A stretch of 64,000 bases of DNA from Hygrophila difformis (Eukaryota > Streptophyta > Magnoliopsida > Lamiales > Acanthaceae). The position numbers were made by a program, and so were the translations under genes. Below are positions 25,801 through 38,500 of this stretch, one piece after another. The notes beneath the pieces are model-generated. The model did not search any database and was not told the origin of the DNA. It saw only the letters and a list, made by a program, of their open reading frames with translations. The stretch spans positions 36,116,487-36,180,486 of the forward strand of contig JAOANR010000015.1 of assembly GCA_030278955.1 (NCBI GenBank), in the 5' to 3' direction. Positions within the stretch are counted from its first letter, which is position 1, and the number at the start of each line of letters is the position of its first letter.

Positions 25801-28800
25801 CTGCATGTGTGCCATCTCTGTTGATTTTTGGTGATCTATTGGTTAAATCTTAAACCTGCCATTATAGTTTCATTTGTCCCATTAAGCAGAGATCGCTATC
25901 CCATGCTTGTTTTGCCAAGAAACCATATGGGTCTGTTATTTATGCTGCACTAAAGGATACTTCGCCCTGAGTGCAGCTTTGCATGATAAACCTTTTAGTG
26001 TAAACCTAGGTGATACCTTTTATAGAGAGCTTTCAAGTAAATAAGACACTTTAGATGGAAGTGTTGTTTCATGCTTCAGTCTCCATGGATATTATTTTTG
26101 TCTCATTTGATATTTAATATTGGCTTGTATATTTCTCAATGGATGATTTTTATTTATTTATTCATTTAAATAGTCTAATCTTCAATGAGATAATGAGGCA
26201 GTATTATTTGTCTTCTTATCTAGGTATTGGCTGCTCTTGGGACACAGTACTTTGAAGACATACTACCGGACATTATTAAAAACTGTTCTCATCCAAAAGC
26301 CTCAGTTCGGGATGGTTATTTGACACTTTTCAGGGTGGGCATTAATTAAGTTGAATGTGGTTTGCTGATTTCTATATTATTCTTTCCTCTGCTACTTGAA
26401 TTTTGAAATTTGATGGTATCACTTCAATGCTTCTTGCAGTACATGCCAAGATCTTTAGGTGTTCAGTTCCAGAAGTATTTGCAACAGGTGCTACCTGCTA
26501 TTTTGGATGGTAGGCCCCTTGCTCATCTTTCTGAGTTATTCCAACATGTCTAATACATAAGTTAACAGCTATCTTGGGATGTTTATCTGGACTAACATTA
26601 ATTCTATGCTTTCCTTTCCTCCAGGTCTTGCTGATGAGAATGAGTCTGTACGTGATGCGGCACTCAGTGCTGGGCATGTTTTGGTTGAGCACTATGCAAC
26701 TACGTATGTTTTTGTTACTATGATTGTTACTTTTCTAATTGCTAAGTCTTCTTGCAGGCATTATATCTCAAGTTCATGTTAATTGGGTGGCTATAATCCG
26801 TGCATATAGGTTTATAAAATTTACCTTGATGAATACAGAGGTCTATGAAATTTTATTTTACATAATTTGGTTATGAAGGGCATTTGGTTCACCCGATCAC
26901 AAATGTTACATAGTTGATCCTTGTCCATGTGAAGGTAGTTGGTGAAGTTTGTTTTGGGAATTTCATTCTGGGTTTGTTGATTGGGAATATATGTTGGTTA
27001 CTGAAGATATTCATTAAAAATGATCAACGCGCTATGATTGTTGAAGAAAGAAAATAGGGAAATCATTAAATTGCTAAATATTCTACTGATGTCTACATAC
27101 ACTGAAGTATGCGTTGTGTTAGTATTGTTTAGATGGCTGATCATCAATATAGTGATTGAAAATCAGTAGAAATATTCAATTGTTTAGATGGAAGACTTTA
27201 TCCCTGCAACTAGATAAGGAGAGTTTATAGATTATTCGCTGAAAATGTAGTAATTTCAGGGCAAAAGTTTACCGTCTTTATCCAAACAAAAGTTTACCAT
27301 CATTACACTTATATGACATAACCCAAGGAAAAACGGGTGAACATTATGTTCCTTAATGGCCTTGATCTGCTATCTTGTCAGTTCTCTACCTTTGCTCCTG
27401 CCTGCTGTGGAGGATGGCATATTCAATGATAACTGGCGTATTCGACAAAGTTCTGTGGAATTGTTGGGTGATCTTCTGTTTAAGGTGTGTCATCTATCTG
27501 GTCTTCTGTTCTTGTTATTGCTGCTGCGTCTTTCTCTCTCTCTCCACCCCCCCCCCTCCCCCCCCCCCCCCCTTCCCTCTCAAGTTATTTGAGAGTTTAT
27601 CATCATATTTAGGTTGCGGGAACCTCTGGAAAAGCACTTCTTGAAGGTGGCAGTGATGATGAAGGTTCTAGTACTGAAGCACATGGACGGGCTATAATTG
27701 AAATACTTGGAAGGGAGAAACGTAATGAAGTCCTTGCTGCTTTGTATATGGTTCGTACTGATGTCAGTTTGACTGTCCGTCAGGTATAATGAGTTAAACT
27801 TGAAAATTTTCTACTCTGACGTTGATTCTTGGTTCCTCTTCAAGTTCTTTCCATTTTAATATTCTTATTGTTTGTGCCTCTCTATTCTCTACAGACTGCA
27901 TTGCATGTATGGAAGACCATTGTTGCAAATACTCCCAAAACACTGAAGGAAATAATGCCAGTTCTAATGAACACATTAATTTCTTCTCTAGCTTCATCCT
28001 CTTCTGAGAGGCGACAGGTGCCATACCAAATTCAGTCTAATGATAATTTGCTGAAAAAAGCACGATGAGAAATAAAGCATTATTATTCATATGCTCAATG
28101 CTCAGGTTGCTGGACGGTCATTGGGTGAGCTTGTGAGGAAGCTTGGTGAAAGAGTTCTTCCTCTTATAGTTCCGATTTTATCTCAGGGTCTCAGGGACAC
28201 AAACCCGAGCCGAAGACAAGTTAGTCTTCAATCCTTTGTTATATTTCTCTACATAATATTCAATCCATCGAGCTTCTTAGCTCAATGGATTAAAGCATAT
28301 ATGGCTGAACTGTTGTGTAGTTGCTATGTTCTGGCTTAAAAAAACTGACAACTTCGCTGTAGTTGAAGATAAAAGAATTGTCCATGTCATCCTAACTTGT
28401 TATGAGTTATGACCAGCAGTTATGAATTTTGAGAGAAAAATGTAATCTTGTCTTGCTTGCTTATTTTTTATTTAAATGGAAATATTTGCACAATGTAGGG
28501 TGTTTGCATTGGTTTGAGTGAGGTGATGGCTAGTGCTGGTAAAAATCAATTGCTAACTTTCATGGATGAGCTCATCCCGACAATTCGTAATGCGCTTTGT
28601 GATAGGTATGCCATCATCTCTGAAGGTTTATTGCTTCCTAAATTATAATTTTGCACAGAGGTAGCTTCTGACTTTTCATCTGCTACTTTTCCAGCATGCC
28701 GGAGGTTCGTGAATCTGCAGGCTTAGCGTTCAGTACGCTATACAAGGTATAATTCAATCAGTTATCTATAAAAGGATATCTTCTGAAATGCATCTGAGAA

Positions 28801-29285
28801 CTAAAGGTCTTTTTATCTTGTGGAATGTAGAGTGCTGGCATGCAAGCAATTGATGAAATTGTTCCTACACTTCTTCATGCTCTGGAAGATGACCAAACTT
28901 CTGATACTGCGCTTGATGGCTTAAAGCAAATATTGAGGTTTGTGTGTTATTGGGGTTCTTTGATGGCACTTGTGGTTGCTCATGTATGATAGGAAGTAGA
29001 CTAAACTATCTTTGATGATTTTAGTGTCAGGACCGCTGCTGTGCTTCCTCATATTCTACCTAAGCTTGTTCAACCTCCAATGTCGTAAGTATAAGCATTT
29101 GTTGCTTTTTAGAACTTTTTATATATCTATTATCCTTCCAACATATTATATTTTGTCTACAGTGCCTTCAATGCCCATGCTTTGGGAGCTCTGGCAGAGG
29201 TTGCTGGGCCTGGCCTTGATTTCCACCTGGGCACAATTCTTCCTGCTTTATTAGCTGCAATGGATGATGATGATGAGGTATGCTC

Positions 29286-29328
<43 letters not shown>

Positions 29329-32300
29329 ATAGGCGGATTCAGTTTGATGGGTCACTCACTAATAATTAATACAATTAACTTTAATATAATAACTACTTCT
29401 CCGGCTCATTTAGATTGTCACGTTTGACTTTTTGGTACTATTCACTGTTTAAGTTTGATTCGTATTTTTATCATAGTTATGTAAGAAAAAACATAGTCAA
29501 GTGAGATCTTGTTAGATTCGTCTAATCTTGTAGTTTTAGAATATCAAATTTTTATAATTTTTTATTGTACACAATTTAAGTTATTAACCGTTAAAAATGT
29601 GTATCAGCATACGTATCATGTGGGTCCGTAGCGATTATAATGAGACGGAGGTAGTATTGTATAATTAATAAAAGTTAAATTCAAAGTAATAGAAGATTTA
29701 AAATAATAATTATTGTATAATTAATAAGTTAAATTCAAAGTAATAGAAAATTTAAAATACCAAAAACTATTACAAACGCGCATTAGGGAATCACTTTTAG
29801 CAAGCTGTCGAGAAAGTTTATTCTTTACCACAGTTATTGCTGAAAAAGTTTGTTCTGTTTTTGCCGTTGCTATAGTAAGAAGTAATACTAACTTCAAAAT
29901 CCTTTTGTACTTCTCTTTCTCAACAAGTTTGATAGAAAGCTCATTTAAATGTTTCACATCCCGAATGTTACTAATGAAATTCTCCCATGAAAATATTTTT
30001 TTGGTATGAATTCTCCAATGAATATTAAAAACCATCAATTCCATTTCAAAAAACTCTCTAGGATAAAATTCTGCAAGCCTTTGCAATTTATTTATTTATC
30101 TTTTTCTTTCTTTCTTTCTTTCTTTTTTTCTTTTTTTTTTTCCCCCTTTTATCAAAAGAAGAATATTGATTATAGTGATGAAAACAAGACATACCAATGG
30201 CAATAAGTAATTCCTTACTCACTTAAATTAATTTTTAACTTGCAATTGTAAATCAATTACACTGAGAAATACTTCAACTTGAAAATGGTGAATATTCAAA
30301 ATACCAGTTTTTCAATCCATATTAGGAATCTCCATTGCATACTTAACCATAAATGAAGTAATTACCACAAGGCCATTTCTTTTGCCCATGAGGTTTTATT
30401 TTTATTATGTATGAGGAGAATGAAGGAAATGGTGATATAATTAGGCTAGACTATTTGGAGTAATTCGTAGTACTTGTATAATGCCTTTGTAAGACAGCTG
30501 AATGGCGACTATTTGTGGAGATGCAAAATTGTAATTTACTAAATTAGTCTTACTAAAGAATATGGCTGCTAAATCTCGTTCATTCTTCAATGATACACCA
30601 AAATTCTTAATTGCATTTACTAATAGACATGGCATCACATTTCTCCCTTTCACTATGGTCGATTTGATCCTAAACGTTTATCTTGCTTTGATATTTTAGG
30701 AGGTTAAACATTCGGCAAAAAAAGCAGCAGAGACAGTTGTTTTGGTGATTGATGAGGAAGGCACTGAATCTTTGATTTCAGAACTTCTAAAAGGTGTTTC
30801 TGATAGTGAGGTATGGTTTTGTTTAGAGTAATTCCTTTCCTCACAGGCGCACACCTGAACTGAGTCCAACACACTAGGAATGAAATGAAGATGAACTAAC
30901 TTGTGCTTATTATTTTTGCAGGCTTCAACAAGAAGAAGCTCATCATATCTGATTGGATATTTCTTCCAAAATAGCAAAATGTATCTTGTTGATGAAGCAC
31001 CGAACATGATATCTACCTTGATCATTATGCTAAGTGACCAAGATTCTGCTACAGTATCGGTAATGGTTATTGTTATTATTTTTTTGATGATGCATCCAAC
31101 ATGGATATATATATTATATACACATATATTTTGGTTTTTTTTTTTCCCCCCTGTGGTTTTGGGTGGGGTTGTAGGGGAACTGTTGTAGTAGTTTGTATTT
31201 GTAATTGTGTAATGATGACTCCAGGTTGCGTGGGAAGCATTGTTAAGAGTTGTAAGCTCGGTGCCTAAAGAGGTTCTCCCTTCATACATGAAGTTAGTAC
31301 GCGATGCTGTGTCCACCTCTAGGGACAAAGAACGCAGAAAGAAGAAGGTAAAGTTTTAGCAGTTCGATGTTTTCAGAGTGAAGTAGATAAAGCACCTTGA
31401 ATGATGGGTATTTAAAATATAAAATTATTTGTAGTGAAGTTATGATAATCTACTTGCTGAATACAGGGTGGACCAGTTTTAATTCCTGGATTCTGTCTCC
31501 CTAAAGCACTTCAGCCTGTGCTGCCGATTTTTCTCCAGGTACTTCCAACTCAATTAGTGGAAGTTAATGACTACTGTCAATCATACTGCACTCATTTCCC
31601 TGTGCCATCATTGTTAATTGAATATTACCAGTTGGCCTGTTGAATGGTACTGTATTAAATGTTGCATCTTTTTATCAGTGTCTTGCACTATATGAATGAA
31701 GGTCATGTGCTTTAAATGTTAATTTAGGGTGGTTTGTTTTCCTGATGTGCAATTCCACTTTCCAGAGTCTTACAAGTGGATCAGCTGAGCTGAGGGAGCA
31801 AGCAGCGTTGGGTCTAGGAGAGTTGATTGAAGTGACCAGTGAAAAGGCCCTAAAAGACTTTGTTATTCCAGTTACAGGGTATGTTGTGTTACTTTTTGCA
31901 GTTTTATTCTAGATACTGAGCTGCATCATTGAAAGTCATTAGGTTTTATCAGAAGAATACCAGTTTGATCAACCAATTTAGTTTTAGGCAGAAGATAATT
32001 GTTTGGTCGTGTTATAATTTTGTGGGATGTAGCAAATTTCTAGATTGTCTTACAAAGATATTATGCCTTGTCTTATGATTGTTATCAAATATCACTTATT
32101 AATAATGAAGGAAACTCCGTTATAGATTATGTTCATTTCTCCTCTTTTTTTTTCAATGCTATTTTTGGTTTTCAATTTTAATCAAGCACGCATGCATGCT
32201 CCTGTATGTTTTACCTTTGGGTTTCAGTTACATTTATTTTGTTTAATTCATGGAGTCAATCTTGTTTATGGTTTCTTGTTAACTGGATTAAGTCTCGTAC

Positions 32301-34562
32301 ATACACAAGTTTTGGTTAAACATTCACATTGATCTCACTCTTGGCTTCTATAGGCCGCTGATTCGCATTATAGGGGACAGATTTCCTTGGCAAGTGAAGA
32401 GTGCAATTTTGTCAACTTTGACCATTATGATACAGAAGGGTGGGATTGCTCTAAAGCCTTTTCTTCCCCAACTTCAAACTACTTTTGTCAAGTGCCTTCA
32501 GGACAGCACAAGGTTAGTTCTAGGGGAAATACACTCATGTCACATATGGGCTGTTGTTTTGTGGTGCTTTTACTTCGGATGTTTTACTGATTGTTAAAGG
32601 TAAGAAAAAGGTATATTGTGTTTATGTTAACTCTTCAGGTCTGTTCGTTCAAGTGCTGCCTTTGCTCTTGGGAAGCTCAGTGCTCTAAGTACTAGGATTG
32701 ATCCTTTAGTCGGTGATCTTTTATCTGCCCTGCAGGTATATTAATAATTTTATGCTTTCTTGCACCTTCTGAAGTTCTATAAAATAACCTGCTTATTATT
32801 GCTTACAGGTATCAGATATTGCAATTAAGGAGGCAATATTGAAGGCTCTAGAAGGTGTGATAAGGAATGCTGGAAAAAGTTTGAGTGCTGTAGTTATAAC
32901 TCGTGTCCACACTCAGCTGAAGGATTTGATGTATAGTGAAGATGATCAAATAAGAAGTTCTGCTGCTAGCATCCTGGGAGTTCTATTGCAGGTGAATGTC
33001 AGTAATTTTGGGGTAGTTTGTCTATCTAGTTCAGAATAAAATTTGATTAAGTGGAAAATTGCATTTGTCTATTCTCAGTGTCCCATGTTCAATGTTTCAC
33101 ACACATTACCCCTCTTCTCCATTGCAGTATATCTTATCCTTTAGAACTTATCTCAGCACAAAAGCCTGATCCAATTTTGAATAACAACTTCACATATATG
33201 TGAAATCTTCTTGATGATTATTAATGCTGTGTGACAGTACCTGGAAAATTCTCAACTTTCTGAAATACTCATGGGGATAGTAGATTCAGCCTCATCTTCT
33301 ACTTGGACTACGAGACATGGATCTATACTTGCTATTTCGTCCATGCTGAAGTATAATCCGGCCATAGTTTGCACTTCTCCGTTGTTTACAAGCATCATTG
33401 ATTGCCTGAAAGTTTCGTTGAGGGATGAAAAAGTAAGTAATTATCTTGACGTGAACTTCATGAGATCTATTTAGCACCATTTTAAGCTTAATACAAGTTA
33501 TAGTCAATTGCTGAATACCATATTGCAATCTATTTTAAAATATTATGGTTGCTGCCGGGTATGATGCTCTTTAAATTGGATGTTTTTCGAGCCTATAATT
33601 CAAGCAAGCTTATTGTGTATATATTTTGACAAAAAATTATCTATGCTATGCGATGGGATAGGTATCACATGCTTCATCATACTTGCCTACTGATTCTTAC
33701 ACTTTTTTTTTTTTTTTTTTTTTTTATGTAGTTCCCTGTCCGTGAATCATCGGTTCGAGCTCTTGGCAGTCTACTGCTTTATCAAGTCAAGAATGATCCT
33801 TCAAACGCCAATGTTCATGTGGCAACTTTGAGTCATTTAGTAATGGCCATGAGGGATGACTCCAGCGAAGTCAGAAGAAGGGCTTTAAGCGCTTTGAAGG
33901 CAGTTGCCAAAGTACACATTTCATGATGATCACCTTGAGTATTTTTTATGAAGTTTTTTATAACAATCGTACCTAATCGCAACATTAACGTTTTATGCAT
34001 TATACAGGCTAACCCTCAGGGTGTCTTAATTCACATTTCTATATTTGGACCCGCGCTAGCTGAATGTTTAAAGGATGGGTCCACACCAGTTAAGGTAGCA
34101 GCAGAAAGATGTGCTTTGCACAGCTTCCAACTGACGAAGGGTACTTCCTAATGTACCTTAATAGCTTATTATACAATTCACAGAATCAGAATCTACTTAT
34201 AAATTCATGTTCTTGCCATTCCCTTTACCCTTCCTGCAATTATAGCCATCTCAAGTTCTGTCTTTCTGCCTTCCAGGTGCAGAATACGTTCAAGCTGCAC
34301 AAAAATATATCACCGGTTTGGATGCTAGAAGAATATCAAAACTCCCCGAACAGAGGTGACAAATCTTATGTTTGCATAATCTAATCTTAAATGATTCGTT
34401 GTGTTAATTATTCATGCACAAAATGCTGCTAAAATCAGTTTAATGCCCCTTATGAACTTATTATTACTAGTGTTTAGATAACAAAGTAGCTCTGCCTAAG
34501 ACATGTTCTTTTACTGTTGTAGTGATGACAGTGAAGGCAGTGAAGACGAGGCTAGTGGCTAA
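7608..34562 (+). CDS. ILA: ILITHYIA, plant GCN1 homologue (HEAT-repeat translational regulator)
   Basis: Sixty exons join in frame to about 2,633 residues. Exons: 7608-7734, 9113-9498, 9591-9722, 9844-10225, 10361-10507, 10706-10890, 10983-11109, 11244-11317, 11675-11751, 12281-12317, 12393-12559, 14231-14414, 14774-14851, 15374-15493, 15582-15641, 15860-15985, 16086-16185, 16287-16456, 17058-17360, 17449-17565, 17655-17756, 17838-17987, 18904-19068, 19143-19316, 19543-19665, 20155-20235, 20333-20449, 21384-21556, 22031-22108, 22205-22352, 23040-23162, 23255-23311, 23381-23491, 23564-23755, 23832-24005, 26224-26334, 26440-26509, 26625-26703, 27382-27484, 27613-27783, 27895-28017, 28106-28219, 28499-28605, 28695-28746, 28831-28937, 29025-29084, 29163-29277, 30700-30810, 30922-31059, 31225-31347, 31467-31538, 31766-31878, 32354-32512, 32639-32735, 32809-32991, 33238-33432, 33732-33911, 34008-34140, 34277-34355, 34523-34562. 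The protein is HEAT repeats throughout. The eEF3-like centre lies near residues 1340-1730 (for example [20 protein letters not shown] and NPNEY-type TDPNEY), and the expected GCN2/RWD-binding part near 2000-2400. It ends in an acidic tail, [12 protein letters not shown]. In the known family, GCN1 binds ribosomes and activates GCN2 to phosphorylate eIF2-alpha; Arabidopsis ILA also acts in immunity. The start was chosen as the first ATG after the telo-box, giving [14 protein letters not shown]. Intron 17 uses a GC donor. Confidence 0.95.
13259..13754 (+). mobile_element. TRIM-like miniature LTR retrotransposon in ILA intron 11
   Basis: Two 74-75-bp direct repeats at 13259-13332 and 13680-13754 both begin TGTTGAG and end GGTTCACTAACA. 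The first is followed at once by TGTTATCAGTGCC, a damaged initiator-Met primer site. A second copy of the layout sits inside: a stretch starting TGTCCCACATCGC (13411) ends CTAACA at 13523 and is followed by a perfect primer site TGGTATCAGAGCC (13524-13536). There is no coding capacity. Short terminal repeats plus primer site without genes is the TRIM pattern; a remnant of a larger copia element is the alternative. Confidence 0.7.
16186..16286 (+). other. GC-AG intron of ILA (intron 17)
   Basis: The exon end AAACCTG is followed by GCAAGT and the acceptor is TACAG before AGAAGG. Only a donor at GC keeps the frame (...[17 protein letters not shown]). The nearest GT, four bases on, puts the next exon into a frame that stops within about 12 codons. 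Confidence 0.85.
19803..19858. repeat. (CT)n-(CA)n microsatellite in an ILA intron
   Basis: About 40 bp of CT repeat runs directly into an imperfect CA repeat, inside the intron between 19665 and 20155. The polypyrimidine tract is far from the acceptor. Confidence 0.9.
24265..24537. mobile_element. Stowaway-type MITE, copy 4, in ILA intron 35
   Basis: Runs from TACTTCCTCTGTTTTT to AAAATGGAGGGAGTA. The interior is the reverse-complement family core (CAACAAGATCTCACTTGGCT near 24419). It is in the opposite orientation to copy 1. Confidence 0.85.
25360..25530 (+). mobile_element. tRNA-derived SINE in ILA intron 35
   Basis: A 171-bp element with an A-box-like TAGTGGTCAAGT, a B box GGGGGTTCGATTCCCC at about 25411-25426, a CT-rich body and an A-rich tail. 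It is bounded by 14-bp target duplications TATCGTAAACAGGA (25346-25359) and TATCGTAAATAGGA (25531-25544) with one mismatch. The head resembles a tRNA, but a long body follows, so it is a SINE and not a tRNA gene. Confidence 0.85.
27546..27572. repeat. poly-C tract in an ILA intron
   Basis: Nearly pure C over about 27 bases, following a CT repeat and upstream of the acceptor at 27611-27612. Length is likely unreliable in assembly. Confidence 0.85.
29284..29326. repeat. (CT)n-(CA)n microsatellite just inside ILA intron 47
   Basis: A CT run followed by a CA run begins six bases after the donor at 29278. It is compositionally the same as the repeat at 19803. Confidence 0.9.
29394..29656. mobile_element. 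Stowaway-type MITE, copy 5 (diverged), in ILA intron 47
   Basis: The ends TACTTCTCCGGCTC and GAGACGGAGGTAGTA are degraded. The core is clear, with GTCAAGTGAGATCTTGTTAG near 29495 and TCACGTTTGAC at the start. Confidence 0.7.
29721..30086 (-). pseudogene. hAT transposase C-terminal (dimerisation) remnant, antisense in ILA intron 47
   Basis: A 121-codon antisense frame includes [20 protein letters not shown] followed by [16 protein letters not shown]. This matches the conserved hAT dimerisation block (hydrophobic run, A-T-A, E-x-x-FSA, K-x-x-L-x-x-x). An upstream part reads [12 protein letters not shown]. The BED zinc finger and catalytic part are absent, no terminal repeats were found, and the frame has no proper start context. 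It is a fossil inside an intron. The match rests on motif recognition only. Confidence 0.65.
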
Positions 34563-35560
34563 CTCGAAGCACGAGCGATGCGATAGATTTTTGTGGTTTG
34601 GCGATGGTATATTTTAATCATGGAGGGCATTGCAGATGAGGGATCCAAGCTGAAGTGATGAACTCCGCGATTTTTTTGTTGTTGAGATTAGAACATATAG
34701 ATACCAAGTCATAGAAACAAATATTATATGCCCTATGTTGGAAGTGTGCTGTTCTTGTACTTGCATGGGTTTGTTTGTGCTGTGTAATTAATGGCATGTA
34801 ATTGAGATCGGCCATTTTGATGTTGCTGGAAGGAACTTGAGTGAGCTCCTATAAAAGTATAAATTGTTGGCCTCTGAAAATAGTTTTGAATTTAACTATT
34901 TACAAACGAGAAACTCTTTCAATTTTACTCTCCGTCTATGAATAATAAAACAGAAAGATATCAAGTGATAATTCATCTCCTATAAAAAAAATTTAACTTA
35001 GTACGATACTATTTATTTATTTATTTTTAATATACAATGAATTATATTGTGCAATTTGTCCTCTCTGCGTTTAGTTTTCCATTGTTGGTTATTTCTGATG
35101 AAAAGTGGAGTATTTCCACTAGAGAGGATGCTCTCATTAAAGGTCTTTCTGTTTCATTCATTGATTGTCTTTTTAAGTATTCCTTTCACTGCCGTAACTA
35201 GCAGGACATGCTTATCCCATTTTGTAGGGGCAAAAATGGTTCCTATAAGCTGGAGAGAGACGCAATGTCTTGTTGGATGAGAACCCCAAATCAGAACAGT
35301 GAAATCCGTAGAAAGGACAAGAATAATGTCAGTTTCCCGGTTTTGATTTTGTCTTGGTACATTTTCGTAGAAGGCTTCTTGGTACATTTTCCCTGTTATT
35401 ATTGTTCGAAGAATTACAGTTAATACCAATGGATTGGTGCCACTTGTCAGCACGATGTGGGCTGATTAAAATTGCCTCAATCCAAATCCCGAACCAAAAA
35501 CACGGAGAGAAATGAACATACACATACCTGTTTCTACTTTACTACTACTATACAATACTA
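34563..35560. other. ILA 3' flank and upstream region of the next gene
   Basis: Holds the probable ILA 3' UTR (to roughly 34870, AT-rich) and the promoter region of the gene at 35561. No convincing coding sequence or repeat was found; short ORFs near 35047-35453 occur on both strands. Confidence 0.5.
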
Positions 35561-38500
35561 ATGGCTACTGCTTCATCCCTTTCACTTGTCCATTTTCTAC
35601 CCCCTTCCAAATTCCCTTCTTCTGCCCACCATTTCCTCCATATCCCTCTTTGCCTGCCCTCTTTTCCGCGTTACAGGACCCTCCCATCCAAATCCTTCGC
35701 CAAAATATTAGTTTTTGCCCTCACGGAATCATCGTCAGATTCCTCCAAATCCCTAGACCCCGACCCTCAAAGCCTTCTCCAGGAGCTTGCTGTACGACCC
35801 AACCAATTTCTTCTTTCTCTTTTCTTTTCGTTTTTTTGTTTATTTCGTGGGTTTGTTCTTGCTTTGATTGAAATTTACTTCTTTGCGTCCGGGATTGAGT
35901 GCTGTTTTTATATACATGATGATGATTGCGGAAATAGTTTTTGCCTGGGTACTCCTGTGTTGATAAATTTTTTCGGAAATGTAGGATTGTTTTGTACTAC
36001 CGGATGATTATTTTCAGAAACTACCACAGGACCTTCGGCTGGATGTAAGTTCAAATTGCTACTAAGGTGTTCGTGCGAACATTGTTTGATATTGTGGACA
36101 CAAAAGTGCGTCCTGCTTTCCAGCTGTGGTGGTTTTGATTATTGATGCACGTTTTTGGAGTTGAAGCATAGTTGTTTATACGGATAGACATGGGGATATC
36201 TATGCTTGAAGTTGGGATCTGATGAGTTTAAATGTCGATCCCAGTTGTTTGTTTTATTAAATAATTAGTTAATTCATACTCCCTCCGTTTTTATTTTCTT
36301 GCCCCACCGAATTGGGTGAATTGATACTATTCACACTCACAATTTTACTTAAAAGTTTTTTTTTTTTTTTTTTAGTTATACAAGTTAAAATATAGTCAAG
36401 TTGGATCTTGTTAGATACAAGTTAAAATATAGTCAAGTTGGATCTTGTTAGATTCGTTGTAGTTTTTAAATATGAAACTTTTAGAATTTTTACTTGTACC
36501 GAACATGAATTATTAATGATTTAAATGTGCATTGGATTGCGTGCTGGGTGGATCCGTAGCTAGAATAAAAAACCGGAGGGAGTACTAAATATAATTCTAT
36601 GATGCAGTAACAATACATAATATGTTTGATAATTAGCCAACTCATCCTTTTAAGCTTTGCTTTTATTGATACACAGTAATAATATTAAAATTTTTTACTA
36701 TATGCTCAGAGGACTCCCCAAGGTTATAATGCCTTTGCCTTTTACTATATGTCTGCGGAAGATTGCCTTATGCATTCGGGGGCAAGTTTGGCAAACTCAT
36801 TGAGTATTTGGGGCCGTACTCTATTGTAGGAAGTTGGAAAGTTTCCCTGAGTTATTAGCTAACTGATGTTATTTTAAAATGTTGAAGTTGAACGATGCGG
36901 CTTTTGATCTTTCAAGTGGGCCTGTCAAAGCTGAGGTCAGTTTTGCACCTGATGTTATGTTTACTTTAAATTTTGAAATGTAATTCATAACCTCAAACAA
37001 AAGCTGATATATCTGCATCAACCTAATGTAGATTGTGCCAAAACTATATATTCGGAGTTCACATGTGATTGAAAAACAACATTTTGCTTCTTGCTTTTCA
37101 ATGAGATTAGATTTGCCCTCAGCAAACATAATAGCTTGAAGTAGACCTTTGATTTTCTTTGCATCATGCCTAGTATCACTAATAAAATAATACGTACTTG
37201 ATTCAATTTTCTTGTAAATAGAATTATTAGTTTCACTTTTGTGTATCCCAAATTATCAATGACTTAAATAAGAACTTGTTCGTTTAACTCATTCATTACT
37301 TTAACCTGATGAACTTGGATCTGATTATGACAGTTGATAGCAATGAACACAATATCTTAATTGAATTTCATGAATATAACCTAACTTGCACTTAGATGAT
37401 AATCTTATCGTTTAAGTTTGGTTGAAGAGAATGCCCAAATGTGGGGTTGTATATATATACACAGAAAGTCCAGGAGGTTGCAAGGTATATAATTTTTTAA
37501 GATTCTCATGAAGGAATGCATTCTTAATGTATAAGAGTATAAGACAAATGCATATACGTAACACTTTGATGTTGAATCTCATTCAATATGTGGGATAAAT
37601 TAGTCAAGCCATGTACTTGTGTCCACTTTGATGGATAGCATAAAGGGTTTACAAACCCAAAATAATCAGTATAGTGTACTTATCAATTCCTCCAACGGTT
37701 TTGTTACCTATGTATTGCAGTGTGGTGATGAACTGGGACAGATTTTACTAAATATTACTCGAGCATGGGAGCTTGCGGACGCTTCTACTTCAGAAAAATT
37801 AATGAGCAGGCTCCCTCTGTTAGTGGGCTCTCTCACCAGCAACAAGAAATCAGGCAAGTATGCAATGATATCTTTATTTCCCTTTCACATTTTGTAGAAC
37901 AAAGTTTGCTGTACTTGTAGTTGATTTTGACTTTATCGCTGGTTAGCACTTGGCAAGCGTTTGGTTTCTGCTTCCAGGAGGTTTCAATCCATGGGCCAGT
38001 ATGGTCAAGGTGAACTACAGCAGGTTAGCCTTTGGAATTTGCCTTGAAAGGTTTATGCTAATGTTTCTCTGCCTAAATCATAAGGGAAGTCCTCAACACT
38101 TACCCTCAGGATTTATTATTTAATTTTTTTTTATTGGGTTTAATTTGGATTACAGCAAGAAATCTCTTTCAAGTGAAGCTAGATAAAATTGTGCTGCCTT
38201 ATCAATTGCCTAAATTATATGAATTACATCCCTCACTGGAAATGTGAGTTCGGTAGAATTTTGAGGGGTGGACATGAACAATGTTGAATTCTAAATTTGG
38301 TCAACAATATTTATTGAGATTGATTGTATGCTGGATGAAGCATTTTTAATATAGTTTCGGATACTTGAGTTCATTCTGAGATTTCAACAAACCAAGATTT
38401 TTTTCCCAGTGTTTCTTCAAGCTTTCCGACTGATATTTCTTAATCAGCATAGATTTCCAAAGTGATGAACAGGGCAGGAAAGCTATTGTCTGCGAGTCCA

